From: UBA937 sp031549725 | GTDB lineage: Bacteria; Spirochaetota; Spirochaetia; Treponematales; Breznakiellaceae | Assembly: GCA_031549725.1 (NCBI GenBank) | Contig: JAVBPH010000034.1 | Coordinates: 55,195 to 119,194, forward strand | Length of the DNA: 64,000 bases | Direction: 5' to 3' | Shown here: positions 33,503-42,562 of the stretch, one piece after another | How the letters are laid out: each line of letters begins with the position of its first letter | How positions within the stretch are numbered: the first letter of the stretch is position 1 | Program-made: the position numbers and the translations under genes | The notes under the pieces: model-generated | Told to the model about the DNA's origin: nothing | Databases searched by the model: none | What the model saw: the letters and a program-made list of their open reading frames with translations, nothing else

Positions 33503-33634
33503 TATCAGATCCTTTTATTCGAAAGTCTGGTTTAATACCCCTCGGCTCGCCGGGGAGGTTCATTGCTATGTATTATATCCACGAAACTGAAAAATCGCAA
33601 TTATTTTTTACATATTCTTTGTAAATATTTACAT

Positions 33635-33648
33635 ATTTTCATGAAAAA
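33635..33648. promoter_or_regulatory. Putative LacI-family operator near its own gene
   Basis: ATTTTCATGAAAAT is a perfect 14 bp palindrome 133 nt upstream of the lacI-type start. It shares the TTTTCATGAAAA core with the palindrome at 33951-33975. A GTAAATATTTAC palindrome lies just to the left (33621-33632). The 515-nt region 33503-34017 contains no gene. Confidence 0.6.
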
Positions 33649-33904
33649 TCAAATAAACAGACAGTAAAAATATATGTTAAACCCTTTCCATCTGTCCTAT
33701 TTATCCGGGCAGATATGTATATTTGCATATCCGGAAAAACATAAATACAACCGTATATACCGGGTTATAAGTTTATTTCTTTATAATACAACGAAATAAA
33801 AAAATATTCAATCCGGTTCCAAAAATAAACAGCAATAAAAATGACGTTTTATTTAAAATCAGGAGAGAATATTCCGGAGAATTCAAAAATTTTAAAAAAT
33901 TATG

Positions 33905-33975
33905 TTGACAGCCCGGGATTTGAATGATAGCATATTTTTCAGAAAGTTATTGTAATTTTTTCATGAAAAATTACA
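33905..33975 (+). promoter_or_regulatory. Putative promoter and LacI-family operator of the sugar importer
   Basis: TTGACA (33905-33910) is a perfect -35 box; the -10 region (TAGCAT, 33928-33933) is weak. At 33951-33975 a perfect 10 bp inverted repeat TGTAATTTTT/AAAAATTACA surrounds TCATG, just downstream of the promoter and 43 nt before the binding-protein ATG. The position fits repression by the adjacent LacI regulator. Confidence 0.7.
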
Positions 33976-34017
33976 TAACATATAAAGCCAACGCTACTAG
34001 AAGCAAGGAGTATTAAA

Positions 34018-35016
34018 ATGAAAAAGGCACTGATAGCATGTTTGGTTCTGGTTTTTGCAGTAGCCACTGCATTTGCCGGAGGAAAAGCAGAAAAGAAACC
34101 CCTCATGGGCGTTATTACCCCCGCAGCGGATCATGGATTTACCGCTGAATCAATCCGCCATGGTGAAGCCCAGGCAAAGCTTTTAGCGGAAAAATACGGT
34201 TTTGATTACCGTTATATGACCGCCAACGATTCCGGGGAACAGAGCAACCATGTTGAAACCATTCTGAGTATGAAACCCGCGGTTATAGTTCTTTGGCCGG
34301 TAAACGGCGATGAACTCCGCAGCACCGCCCAGAAGGTTCTGGATGCAAAGATCCCTCTTATCGTGTATGACCGGTTTATCCCTGGGTTAACCCCCACCGC
34401 TGAAATTTCAGGGGACAACGTGGCCATTGGTGAAGGTTCAGGCCGTTACTTCAACAATTACTTCAAGGACGATCTTGCCAAGGGCAAGGTAAATTACCTG
34501 GAATTCAAAGGCGACAGTTCAACCGTTCCCATGGAAAGGACCAACGGTTTCCTCTCCACCGCAAACAAGAACTTCACCCTGGTTCAGTCATTCGTGACAA
34601 ACTGGAGTCAGCAGACCTCCATGGAACAGATGGAAAACTTCCTCAACACCAAAAGCGTTGCAGAAATTGAATCCATCAAGGCTATCTTCACCCATGATGA
34701 TGAAATCGTGTTCGGTATTGTGGAAGCCCTCAAGAATTACCGGGGTCCCGCAAAGATCAATATCAAACTTATCAACGGTGTTGCCGCGGGTAAGGGATTC
34801 ATGGATCTTTTTGAAAACTCCGGTCTTAAGGGGATTGATTTCATGACCTATACTTTCTCTCCTTCCATGATCCGGGATGCTATTGATCTTGGTTACAAGG
34901 CAATGAAAGGCGAAACCCTCCAGAAGGAATACAAGGTTCCCACTGAAATGATCGACAAGACCAATTACAAAACATACATGCAGAGCGATCTGTACAAGGT
35001 ACGTTACAGCCTCTAG
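34018..35016 (+). CDS. Ribose-class sugar ABC transporter binding protein
   Basis: 332 residues. A signal peptide (MKKALIACLVLVFAVATAFA) precedes GGKAEKKPLMGVITPAADHG, the start of a type-I periplasmic binding fold (Peripla_BP_4). Blocks such as AVIVLWPVNGDELRSTAQKV, IPLIVYDRFIPG and AIFTHDDEIVFGIVEAL are the usual sugar-site and hinge regions. AAGGAG precedes ATG. It is first in an operon with the RbsA-like ATPase and RbsC-like permease, and separated from them by structured repeat copy 4. The sugar is unknown; the MocA-type dehydrogenase and TIM-barrel isomerase in the operon suggest a hexose, inositol or uncommon sugar. Confidence 0.92.
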   Translation: MKKALIACLVLVFAVATAFAGGKAEKKPLMGVITPAADHGFTAESIRHGEAQAKLLAEKYGFDYRYMTANDSGEQSNHVETILSMKPAVIVLWPVNGDELRSTAQKVLDAKIPLIVYDRFIPGLTPTAEISGDNVAIGEGSGRYFNNYFKDDLAKGKVNYLEFKGDSSTVPMERTNGFLSTANKNFTLVQSFVTNWSQQTSMEQMENFLNTKSVAEIESIKAIFTHDDEIVFGIVEALKNYRGPAKINIKLINGVAAGKGFMDLFENSGLKGIDFMTYTFSPSMIRDAIDLGYKAMKGETLQKEYKVPTEMIDKTNYKTYMQSDLYKVRYSL

Positions 35017-35179
35017 TATGAAGCGATGCTGTTTCCCCGTCCATTTGCGGCGGGGGCCGGCATGTTGATCATAGTTTGGGAAATGTAAAAACCGCGAATG
35101 AGCATTAATGAATACAAATACAGCAATTATTTTATTTGTGTTCATTTATATTCATTCATGATTTTTTCTTAATTGATTC

Positions 35180-35318
35180 GCAGGCGGGTTTCATACCCCG
35201 CTCTTTAGGGCGATTCTTCGAATCAACAAAGAAATTGTTTTGCGGGGTATTAAACCCGCATACAATCCATACCTTACAGAACCAACATATCCCGCTGCTT
35301 GCGGCGGGGTTGTTGATT
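35180..35318 (+). repeat. Structured intergenic repeat, copy 4 (inside importer operon)
   Basis: GCGGGTTTCATACCCCGC (35184-35201) pairs with GCGGGGTATTAAACCCGC (35242-35259), 17 of 18 positions. The TACCTTACAGAACCAACAT block and a 3' hairpin (CCCGC...GCGG) followed by GTTGATT and seven T residues complete it. TTGATT flanks both edges. It sits between the binding-protein and ATPase genes, ending 23 nt before the ATPase ATG, and could act as a partial terminator or processing site. Confidence 0.85.
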
Positions 35319-35341
35319 TTTTTGAAGCGGGGTTATGCCAC

Positions 35342-36844
35342 ATGATTCTGGAAATGAAAAACATTTCTAAATCCTTCGGTCCTGTCCGGGCGCTGAAAGA
35401 AGTTTCCTTTAATGTACAGCCCGGAGAAATCCAAGGATTGCTGGGTGAAAACGGCGCGGGCAAAACCACCCTGATGAACGTCCTGGCCGGAACCTTTACC
35501 CAGGACAAGGGAGATATTGTTATTGACGGAAAGGTCATCCACGGGATGACCCCCCATAAATCAAATGGGATGGGAATCCGTTTTATCCACCAGGAACTCA
35601 GCCTTTGCAATGACCTGAAGGTGTACCAGAACATGTTCCTGGGTGAGGAGTTTATATCCCCCGGCAGGTTTATAAAAAAGAACGATGAAATAAAACGGGC
35701 CCAGGAAGTACTGGATTACATGAATACCGGCATCAGGGCAACCGCCCTGGTGGGGGATCTGGAAACCGCCCAGAAACAGCTGGTGGAAATTGCCCGGGCA
35801 CTGCTGTTTAAATCGGAACTTATCATTATGGATGAGCCCACCACTGCACTGAATACCAGGGAAATTGAAAATCTTTTTGTTATTATGAACAGGCTTAAAC
35901 AGGAAGGGGTTAGCTTCATTTACATTTCCCATAAAATGCCGGAAATATTCGAGATCTGTGATACATACACGGTGCTCCGGGACGGTGCGTTTATCCAGGC
36001 TGGAGCAATAAAGGATATTGATGAACACCAGGCAACGGAACTTTTAATCGGCAAAACTTTTATCAGTACCAACCTGAAGGAGGGACATCTTGATGTTGTT
36101 AGCAACGAAGTGGTTCTCCGGGTTGACAAACTTTCGGGACATACCTTCAGGGATATTTCATTTGATCTCCACAAAGGCGAGATTATCGTACTGACCGGAC
36201 TGCAGGGATCCGGCACGGATGAACTGGCCACCGCATTATTCGGAGCAAGTCCCATAAAAAGCGGAACCATTGAGCTGGGAGACCAGGTCCTGGATACCAG
36301 ATCCATCAAATCAATAATGAGAAAGGGGATTGCCATGGTTCCCCGGAACAGGAAGGAACGGGGTATCCTGCCGGACCTGAGCATCAGGCAGAACAGTTCC
36401 CTGGCTTTTTTTGTGGCAAAACACAGGAACCTGTTTATTTCCAATAAATCTGAATCCGAGCGGTTCAACAGGAATAAGCAGAAAATGGAAATAAAAGCCG
36501 GCAGCGAAAGGGACCCCATTACATCCCTTTCCGGTGGAAACCAGCAGAAGGTGATCCTGGGAAAATGGCTTGAAATTGATGCGGATGTCTACATCATGGA
36601 TAACCCGACCCAGGGGATCGATGTGGGATCAAAGTTTGCAATCTATAAACTGATAAACGGAATGGCAACCCAGGGAAAAGCGGTGATTGTGTTCAGTACC
36701 GAATTTCCCGAGATTTACCAGCTCGCGGACCGGTGTATCGTTTTATATAAAGGTTCCATTCAGGGAACCCTGAAGCACGGAGAACTCTCCGAAGTAAAAA
36801 TTATGGAATATTCCACAGGTACAGGAAGGGAGGAAGAGAAGTGA
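35342..36844 (+). CDS. Ribose-class sugar ABC transporter ATPase (RbsA type)
   Basis: 500 residues from ATG 35342 (MILEMKNISKSFGPVRAL); an earlier frame would begin inside structured repeat copy 4. It is a duplicated ATPase: the first half has Walker A GENGAGKTT, Q-loop IHQELSLC and Walker B LIIMDEPTTAL. The second half has a degenerate Walker A (LQGSGTDEL), an intact LSGGNQQKVILGKWL signature and VYIMDNPTQGID. This asymmetry is normal in RbsA/MglA proteins. It energises import with the permease whose GTG start overlaps its stop (GTGA). Confidence 0.93.
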   Translation: MILEMKNISKSFGPVRALKEVSFNVQPGEIQGLLGENGAGKTTLMNVLAGTFTQDKGDIVIDGKVIHGMTPHKSNGMGIRFIHQELSLCNDLKVYQNMFLGEEFISPGRFIKKNDEIKRAQEVLDYMNTGIRATALVGDLETAQKQLVEIARALLFKSELIIMDEPTTALNTREIENLFVIMNRLKQEGVSFIYISHKMPEIFEICDTYTVLRDGAFIQAGAIKDIDEHQATELLIGKTFISTNLKEGHLDVVSNEVVLRVDKLSGHTFRDISFDLHKGEIIVLTGLQGSGTDELATALFGASPIKSGTIELGDQVLDTRSIKSIMRKGIAMVPRNRKERGILPDLSIRQNSSLAFFVAKHRNLFISNKSESERFNRNKQKMEIKAGSERDPITSLSGGNQQKVILGKWLEIDADVYIMDNPTQGIDVGSKFAIYKLINGMATQGKAVIVFSTEFPEIYQLADRCIVLYKGSIQGTLKHGELSEVKIMEYSTGTGREEEK

Positions 36845-37812
36845 GTGTGTCCTTGCTTAAAAACGGAAATATTAAAGATACCTGGCATAATATAACCGCC
36901 AATTACAGCCACTGGTTGAGTTTTATTATTCTTCTTCTGGTTGCGGTAATCGTGAACCCGGGCTTTTTGTCATGGAGCAACCTGAGCAACCAGTTTGTCC
37001 AGGGTGCCGTGGTGGGCATCTGTGCCATGGGCATGAGTCTGATTATATCCGCGGGGATGATCGACCTTTCGGTTGGTTCGGCGGTGGCGTTTATTTCAGG
37101 TATGGGAATACAGGTCCTTAATGCTACCCGGAGTATTCCCCTTTGCCTGCTGTTCTGCCTTGGGGCGGGACTTATGGTTGGGCTGATCAACGGCATCCTC
37201 ATCACCAAGGGAAAAATTGCTCCCTTCATTGTTACCCTGGCTGCCATGTCCGCCTGGCGTTCGGTAATCAACCAGCTCGGGCAGGGCGGGCCCTTTACGG
37301 TGACCCGGGAGTTGTACGCTCCATTCAGGGAAATTGCCGCAGGCCGGATATGGTTTATCCCGAACCTGATGATCTTTTTTATCCTTATTACTGTGATCAC
37401 CGGCATCATCATGTCCAAGACGAAGTTCGGAACCTACGTGTATGCCATCGGCTCCAACCAGCTGGCTGCCAGGCTTTCCGGGATTGGGGTGAATAAAATA
37501 AAAACCATGGTCTATATGTTCGCCGGTACCCTTTACGGATTTGCCGCGTTCCTCCTGGCCAGCCGGCTTACTTCCATCCAGGCGGCCAGCGCAGGATACC
37601 AGTATGAAATGGATGCGATTGCCGCGGTTGCCATCGGGGGAACATCCATGGACGGCGGAAAGGGGAAAATCATCGGGACATTCCTGGGGGTTCTCATGCT
37701 CCGCATTATCAGTACGGTGCTGATTATGGCAAATGTGCCTCCGTTCCTTAACGGCCTTGTCCAGGGAATTATCATCATCGTGGCCGTACTGGCGCAGAAC
37801 AGGAAAAAGTAG
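36841..37812 (+). CDS. Ribose-class sugar ABC transporter permease (RbsC type)
   Basis: 323 residues from GTG 36841, overlapping the ATPase stop. About eight to ten membrane segments are visible, with family blocks GMSLIISAGMIDLSVGSAVAF, PFIVTLAAMSAWRSVINQLG, YAIGSNQLAARLSGIGVNKIK and AVAIGGTSMDGGKGKIIGTFLG. The GxxxxxSGI(G/N)V...K loop contacts the RbsA-type ATPase. It is a single permease acting as a homodimer, as in RbsC. It is followed 8 nt later by the MocA-type dehydrogenase gene, so the sugar taken up is probably oxidised at once. Confidence 0.93.
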   Translation: MSVSLLKNGNIKDTWHNITANYSHWLSFIILLLVAVIVNPGFLSWSNLSNQFVQGAVVGICAMGMSLIISAGMIDLSVGSAVAFISGMGIQVLNATRSIPLCLLFCLGAGLMVGLINGILITKGKIAPFIVTLAAMSAWRSVINQLGQGGPFTVTRELYAPFREIAAGRIWFIPNLMIFFILITVITGIIMSKTKFGTYVYAIGSNQLAARLSGIGVNKIKTMVYMFAGTLYGFAAFLLASRLTSIQAASAGYQYEMDAIAAVAIGGTSMDGGKGKIIGTFLGVLMLRIISTVLIMANVPPFLNGLVQGIIIIVAVLAQNRKK

Positions 37813-37820
37813 GAGCGGGT

Positions 37821-38906
37821 ATGCCATTAAAAATAGGAATTGTCGGCGCCGGCGGAATGGCATCGTACCACCTGGAGGGATTTACCAGGGCAGGTGCGGA
37901 GGTGATTGCCATGTCCGATATGAATACAAACCGGGCGGAGGCTTTTGCATCTTCCCGGGGAATAAAAAAGGTATTCGGTTCCCTGGTGGACATGCTGAAG
38001 GCTGTTCCTGAACTTGATGCGGTCTCGGTGATAACCCCGAATAAATTCCACATGCCCATGGTTGTTGAAGCCCTGCACGGGGGGAAACATGTGTACTGTG
38101 AAAAGCCCCCGGCAATGAATGCCGCTGAAATGCAGACCATGCGGGATGCGGCAGAACAGTCCGGAAAAATATTGATGTTTGATTTTAATAACAGAGCCCG
38201 GCCCGAGTCCCAGGCTATGATGAGACATATCAAGGAGGGAAGGGCAGGCCGGATCAATTCCGCCCAGGCCCAGTGGATCCGCCGGGCGGGGATTCCCGGT
38301 TTCGGCGGCTGGTTCACCACCAGGGCGCTTTCCGGCGGAGGCCCGGTTATCGATCTTCCCCACATGCTGGACCTGGCATTGTATTTTATGGGATACCCCG
38401 AACCGGAATATCTCCTGGGGGTTACCTTCAGCGACTTCATGGACAACAAGGCCTTTAAGGGCCCCTGGGGAATTCCAGATTCCGCAAAGGGTGTCACCGA
38501 TGTGGAATCATCCGCCCATGCGATGCTTACCTTTAAAACAGGCCAGTCCCTGATGATCCGCAATTCCTGGGCTGAAATGAATGAGCGGGAAATAGTATCC
38601 GTCACATTCCAGGGCACAAAGGCCGGAGGAAAGGTTGAACGGATTTTTGAAATCGACGGCATTGATGAAACCAGTATTGATACATGCAGGATCTTTACGG
38701 AAGAATTCGGAAACCATATCGACCTGAATATCAAAATAGAAAAGGATGAGGCCATGGGCCGTACCGCCAATGCATCAAACTTTGTGTATGCCCTGGAAGG
38801 AAAAGCCGAACCCTACAACAAACCCGGGGAGGCCCTCATATTAATGAAAGTCATAGATGCCATGTATGAATCGGCATCTTTAAAAAAACCGGTCCAGTTT
38901 AAGTAG
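37821..38906 (+). CDS. Gfo/Idh/MocA family NAD(P)-dependent oxidoreductase
   Basis: 361 residues. The N-terminal Rossmann domain is IGIVGAGGMASYHLEGF (GxGGMA), then EVIAMSDMNTNRAEAFA, and VYCEKPPAMNAAEMQTM with the conserved EKP lysine near residue 97. The C-terminal GFO_IDH_MocA domain follows (GGPVIDLPHMLDLALYFMG with the H/D pair). Family members oxidise sugars, inositols or glucosides at a ring carbon. AGGAG precedes ATG. It lies between the permease and the sugar isomerase, 8 nt from each, suggesting sequential steps on the imported sugar. Confidence 0.92.
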   Translation: MPLKIGIVGAGGMASYHLEGFTRAGAEVIAMSDMNTNRAEAFASSRGIKKVFGSLVDMLKAVPELDAVSVITPNKFHMPMVVEALHGGKHVYCEKPPAMNAAEMQTMRDAAEQSGKILMFDFNNRARPESQAMMRHIKEGRAGRINSAQAQWIRRAGIPGFGGWFTTRALSGGGPVIDLPHMLDLALYFMGYPEPEYLLGVTFSDFMDNKAFKGPWGIPDSAKGVTDVESSAHAMLTFKTGQSLMIRNSWAEMNEREIVSVTFQGTKAGGKVERIFEIDGIDETSIDTCRIFTEEFGNHIDLNIKIEKDEAMGRTANASNFVYALEGKAEPYNKPGEALILMKVIDAMYESASLKKPVQFK

Positions 38907-38914
38907 GAGAAGAT

Positions 38915-39904
38915 ATGGCCAGAATAGTAACCCTTGCATCAGGACAGTTCGGAGACCTTTCCCTGGAGGAGCTTTGCAGGCTCGCGGTTAACATGGGCTA
39001 TGACGGGTTGGAGCTTGCAACCCATGCGCACTTTGACGTGCAGAAAGCATTAAACGATCCGTCGTATATTCCATCGGTGAAGGTCCTGCTGGAAAAGTAT
39101 AATCTCCAGTGCCAGGCCATAAGCGCCCACCTTACGGGACAATGTGTCGGGGATCTCTGGGATGAACGGCTTGATAATTTTGCCCCGGCAAAACTCGCCG
39201 GAAAACCCGAAGAGATCAGGAAATGGGCTATTGAGGAAATGAAGGATACCGCCCGGGCCGCAAAGAAATTCGGTGTGGGTGTTGTCAACGGATTCACCGG
39301 TTCATCTATCTGGGCCCGCTGGTATTCGTATCCCCAGACGAGTGATGAAATGATAGAGGCCGGTTTCCAGAAGATATACGATTTATGGACCCCCATCCTG
39401 AATGTGTTCGACGAATGCGGCATCAAATTTGCCCTGGAGGTACATCCATCGGAAATAGCCTTCGATTATTATACCGCAGAACGGCTCCTGGAGAAATTCA
39501 AATACCGGGAGACCCTGGGTTTTAATTTTGATCCAAGCCACCTGGTCTGGCAGGGGGTAAATGAAGTAGTTTTTGTCCGGGAATTCTCGGACCGGATTTA
39601 CCATGTCCACATGAAGGATGTCAAACTTCTCCGGAATGAATTGGGGGGTATCCTGGGATCCTTCCTTCCCTTTGGTGATACCCGGCGGTCCTGGAACTTC
39701 GTGAGCGTCGGCCACGGGGATGTTGATTTTGACGGGATCATCCGGGAACTGAATGCCGCAGGGTACACGGGCCCCCTTTCTGTTGAATGGGAAGACTCCG
39801 GCATGGACCGGGAATTCGGCGCCAGGGAAAGCTGCGATTTTGTCAGGAAAATAAATTTTTCCGCATCGGCTGTTGCATTTGACAGTGCGCTTGCCCGGAA
39901 ATAA
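38915..39904 (+). CDS. Sugar phosphate isomerase/epimerase (xylose isomerase-like TIM barrel)
   Basis: 329 residues of the AP endonuclease 2 / IolE-IolI superfamily. Metal-site signatures are seen: NMGYDGLELATHAHFD at the N-terminus, KFALEVHPSEIAFDY with Glu and His, FNFDPSHLVWQG with Asp and His, IYHVHMKDVKL, and a C-terminal LSVEWEDSG Glu. These residues typically hold Mn2+ or Co2+ for keto-aldose isomerisation or epimerisation. It is the last gene of the LacI-regulated operon, 8 nt after the MocA dehydrogenase. A hairpin with 9 bp arms (TTACATCAT 39926/ATGATGTAA 39988) lies just downstream. The substrate is unknown. Confidence 0.9.
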   Translation: MARIVTLASGQFGDLSLEELCRLAVNMGYDGLELATHAHFDVQKALNDPSYIPSVKVLLEKYNLQCQAISAHLTGQCVGDLWDERLDNFAPAKLAGKPEEIRKWAIEEMKDTARAAKKFGVGVVNGFTGSSIWARWYSYPQTSDEMIEAGFQKIYDLWTPILNVFDECGIKFALEVHPSEIAFDYYTAERLLEKFKYRETLGFNFDPSHLVWQGVNEVVFVREFSDRIYHVHMKDVKLLRNELGGILGSFLPFGDTRRSWNFVSVGHGDVDFDGIIRELNAAGYTGPLSVEWEDSGMDREFGARESCDFVRKINFSASAVAFDSALARK

Positions 39905-40045
39905 AATGGGGGAAATATCCGGAAATTACATCATCAGTAATGAAAGTGTTTTCCGTGAAAAATAAAAACTCCGATTAATCTGCTGGGATGATGTAACTGA
40001 TAACAGGAATAATTTTTTCCATAGAAGGAAGAATGCACCATAATT

Positions 40046-40075
40046 GGTAATTTCTGCTTTGGCAGAAAGATTACC
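40046..40075 (-). terminator. Hairpin abutting the stop of the EAL-domain gene
   Basis: GGTAATTTCTGC (40046-40057) pairs with GCAGAA (40062-40067) and ATTACC (40070-40075), leaving two bulged bases. It begins immediately after the stop codon at 40076 on the minus strand. There is no strong T-run, so it may protect the 3' end rather than terminate. Confidence 0.55.
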
Positions 40076-42562
40076 TCAAAAAAGTTTAGTTTCTGCCATC
40101 GGTGTTTTCCACAATTCGACAAACCGGTTGAATTCTTCCATGGGCAGCGGTTTTGCGAAGATATATCCCTGGATGGCATCACAGCCCATTTCCCTGAGCT
40201 GTTCAACCTGGTATTCCTCATCAATCCCTTCAGCCACGGTCTTCATGTGGAGTGACTTAGCCATGGAAATAATGTTTTTTACCAGCTCCCGGCCCCGGTC
40301 GGAATTATCACCATACTTGAAAAAAAGACCGTCAATCTTCAGCACATCAACCTGGATCGATTTAAGTATATTAAGGGATGAATACCCCGCACCGAAATCA
40401 TCCAGAGAACAAAGGAAACCATTTCGCCGGCATTCATCCACGATGGACTGGAACAGGGTGTGGTTTTCAAATGCCAGGCTTTCGGTGAACTCCAGTTCGA
40501 TGCAGCCGTCGGGGATATGGTACTGTTCCTTCATGAAAACATAGGTGCTGATAAAGTCGGGCTGTAACAGGCCGAGCCTTGAGACATTCACGGATAAAAT
40601 ATATTTTTGCTGTCCCCGGTCAAGTACGGTTTCCTTGTAATTTCTGCATGCGGTATCGAAGACGTACCGGTCAAGCTTGGTGATGAAACCGTTTTTTTCA
40701 AACAGGCCGATAAAGCGCCCCGGAGGTATGAGCCCTTTTTCCGGTGAAATCCACCGGACCAGTGCCTCCGCGCCCATGATCCGGTTGCCGTGCTGTATAT
40801 CAATCTTGGGCTGCAGGTATACCTGGAATTCGTTGTTTTCCAGGGCGGCTTCCATGGTGGATTCTACTTCCGCTTCCCAGAGTTTTTGTTCCCGCATTTC
40901 ATCGGTATAAAAGCACAAATGTTTTCCATTTTTTAAGGTTTTAGCCGATTTTTCAGCGGTGATCGCCCGGTCCATCATATCGTTCAGGGGCAGCTTCTCA
41001 TCGTTTCTGTTTATAAAGTATACCCCTCCAAATAGCTCCACCCTGTACCCCCGGGAAAAGGTTTCGGGAAAGACCATCAGACGATGGGCCGCACTTTCAA
41101 ACCGGGTCTCAATCTCCTGCTTGCTCTGGTATTTCCTCAAAGAGACAAAAATATCCCCGGTAATACGGCCGAACACTTCCCCTTCCTGGGTAAGTTCAAA
41201 GAGGAAGTCGGAATAATACCTGAGCAGCCGGTCACCCGTCTCCCGGCCGAACAGATCATTGATGGTTTTAAAAGCCTTTATGTCACAGTAGCAAATAGCA
41301 TATTTCATATCCTGGGCGTTCTTCAGTATTTCCGCCGCGTCTATCAGAAATTTCTGGTAATTTCTCTGGCCGGTGAGAGGGTCAATGAATGCCATAGTTT
41401 CCAGGGCGTTTCGGTTTTTCTTATTGACCCGTTTTATAAGCATTATAAAAAAGATGAATGCCAGCACCGCCGCACTTATAACCACAATACCGCCTACGGT
41501 GACATTCTTAAGGCCTGCGCTCACCATGTATTCCGGAACGGCATAAAACACATGCCATCCGTTTATTCCGAGGGGTGAATAAGCCACCAGACGGTCGGCC
41601 TCATAAATCTTCCGTTCAAAATATCCCGCCTGGCCCATCGCCAGATTATCAAGGAGTTTTTGTTTATCCGTTTCTGTAAGAGGATAGGGAATGTCAAAAA
41701 TGTTATCACCTATACCGATAACTATGGGACTCATGGACTTGACAATATAATTCCCCTGGCTGTCGATAATATGGGCCAGCCCTTTTCCTGCGTAAAGCGA
41801 ATGGTTGATGATATTCCTGAATTCCTCCTCCGGATCCGCTGCAAAAAGTACCCCGCTGATCCTGCCGCTCGCCTCATCAAAAATGGGAACCGCGTAATAA
41901 TTCACATCGATCCCATCCACCGCGTTTTTTCTGGTCCCGGTAACCACCTGCTCTCCCTGGAGGGCCCGCTCAATAAAGGGTTCCCCCGCCAGAGAACCCC
42001 TCCTGATTCCGCCTTTTTCCATCCACATGGCATAGCCGTTCCGGTCTGCGATACCCACCTGGATGTAGGAATTATTTGCAACCAGTCTTTTGGTCAGCCT
42101 GGTGAAGGTTCCGTCGGGGGAGAGTAGTTCCCGGTCATGGGATATTATCGAAGCTGCCCTCAGGTTGCCGAATTCCTCATTGATATGTTCGGCCAGGGCA
42201 AACTTGATCTGCCCTGTAGCAACCTGGATATATTCCCCGGTTTCCTCCCTGCTTAACGAGGAAGCAAAAAGTATAAATGCAATCCCGGAAACTAAAAATA
42301 TTAAACTGACGGTGAAGGCTAAAAAGTAAATATTGTTTATCCGGAGTGTTCCGCCTGGAGAAGGATCCCGATAGCGGGACACCCGGGCGGAATTTCCGGG
42401 ATAGTGCGGCTGGGTCGAATTATGATGCTGGCTCAGCAGCCGGTGCATTTTCTCGGTTTTTATATATAGATAATCTAATTTTTTAATTCGTTCATTTATG
42501 TCCGCGATTTCTTTTGTCAGAACTTGGTACATTTTTTCATGCTGCATCATAATCTTATCCAC
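40076..42562 (-). CDS. Membrane Cache-GGDEF(degenerate)-EAL cyclic-di-GMP phosphodiesterase
   Basis: 828 residues. An N-terminal coiled coil leads to a membrane segment near 80 (IYFLAFTVSLIFLVSGIAFILF), a periplasmic dCache-type sensor (about 100-340, with GIADRNGYAMWMEKGGIRRG) and a second membrane segment (IVVISAAVLAFIFFIMLI). The GGDEF domain has lost its signature (RITGDIFV), so it probably makes no c-di-GMP. The EAL domain keeps the catalytic set: AEALVRW, LEFTESL, LDDFGAGYSS, KIDGLFF, and the QGYIFAKPLP end. It therefore likely degrades c-di-GMP in response to a periplasmic ligand. It lies between two sugar importers, so a sugar-linked signal is possible but speculative. Confidence 0.9.
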   Translation of the reverse strand: MDKIMMQHEKMYQVLTKEIADINERIKKLDYLYIKTEKMHRLLSQHHNSTQPHYPGNSARVSRYRDPSPGGTLRINNIYFLAFTVSLIFLVSGIAFILFASSLSREETGEYIQVATGQIKFALAEHINEEFGNLRAASIISHDRELLSPDGTFTRLTKRLVANNSYIQVGIADRNGYAMWMEKGGIRRGSLAGEPFIERALQGEQVVTGTRKNAVDGIDVNYYAVPIFDEASGRISGVLFAADPEEEFRNIINHSLYAGKGLAHIIDSQGNYIVKSMSPIVIGIGDNIFDIPYPLTETDKQKLLDNLAMGQAGYFERKIYEADRLVAYSPLGINGWHVFYAVPEYMVSAGLKNVTVGGIVVISAAVLAFIFFIMLIKRVNKKNRNALETMAFIDPLTGQRNYQKFLIDAAEILKNAQDMKYAICYCDIKAFKTINDLFGRETGDRLLRYYSDFLFELTQEGEVFGRITGDIFVSLRKYQSKQEIETRFESAAHRLMVFPETFSRGYRVELFGGVYFINRNDEKLPLNDMMDRAITAEKSAKTLKNGKHLCFYTDEMREQKLWEAEVESTMEAALENNEFQVYLQPKIDIQHGNRIMGAEALVRWISPEKGLIPPGRFIGLFEKNGFITKLDRYVFDTACRNYKETVLDRGQQKYILSVNVSRLGLLQPDFISTYVFMKEQYHIPDGCIELEFTESLAFENHTLFQSIVDECRRNGFLCSLDDFGAGYSSLNILKSIQVDVLKIDGLFFKYGDNSDRGRELVKNIISMAKSLHMKTVAEGIDEEYQVEQLREMGCDAIQGYIFAKPLPMEEFNRFVELWKTPMAETKLF

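Noticed and set aside
37775..38770. 331-codon minus-strand frame opposite the MocA dehydrogenase
   Set aside because: The opposite strand encodes a complete, motif-bearing oxidoreductase; the antisense product is low-complexity with no domain.
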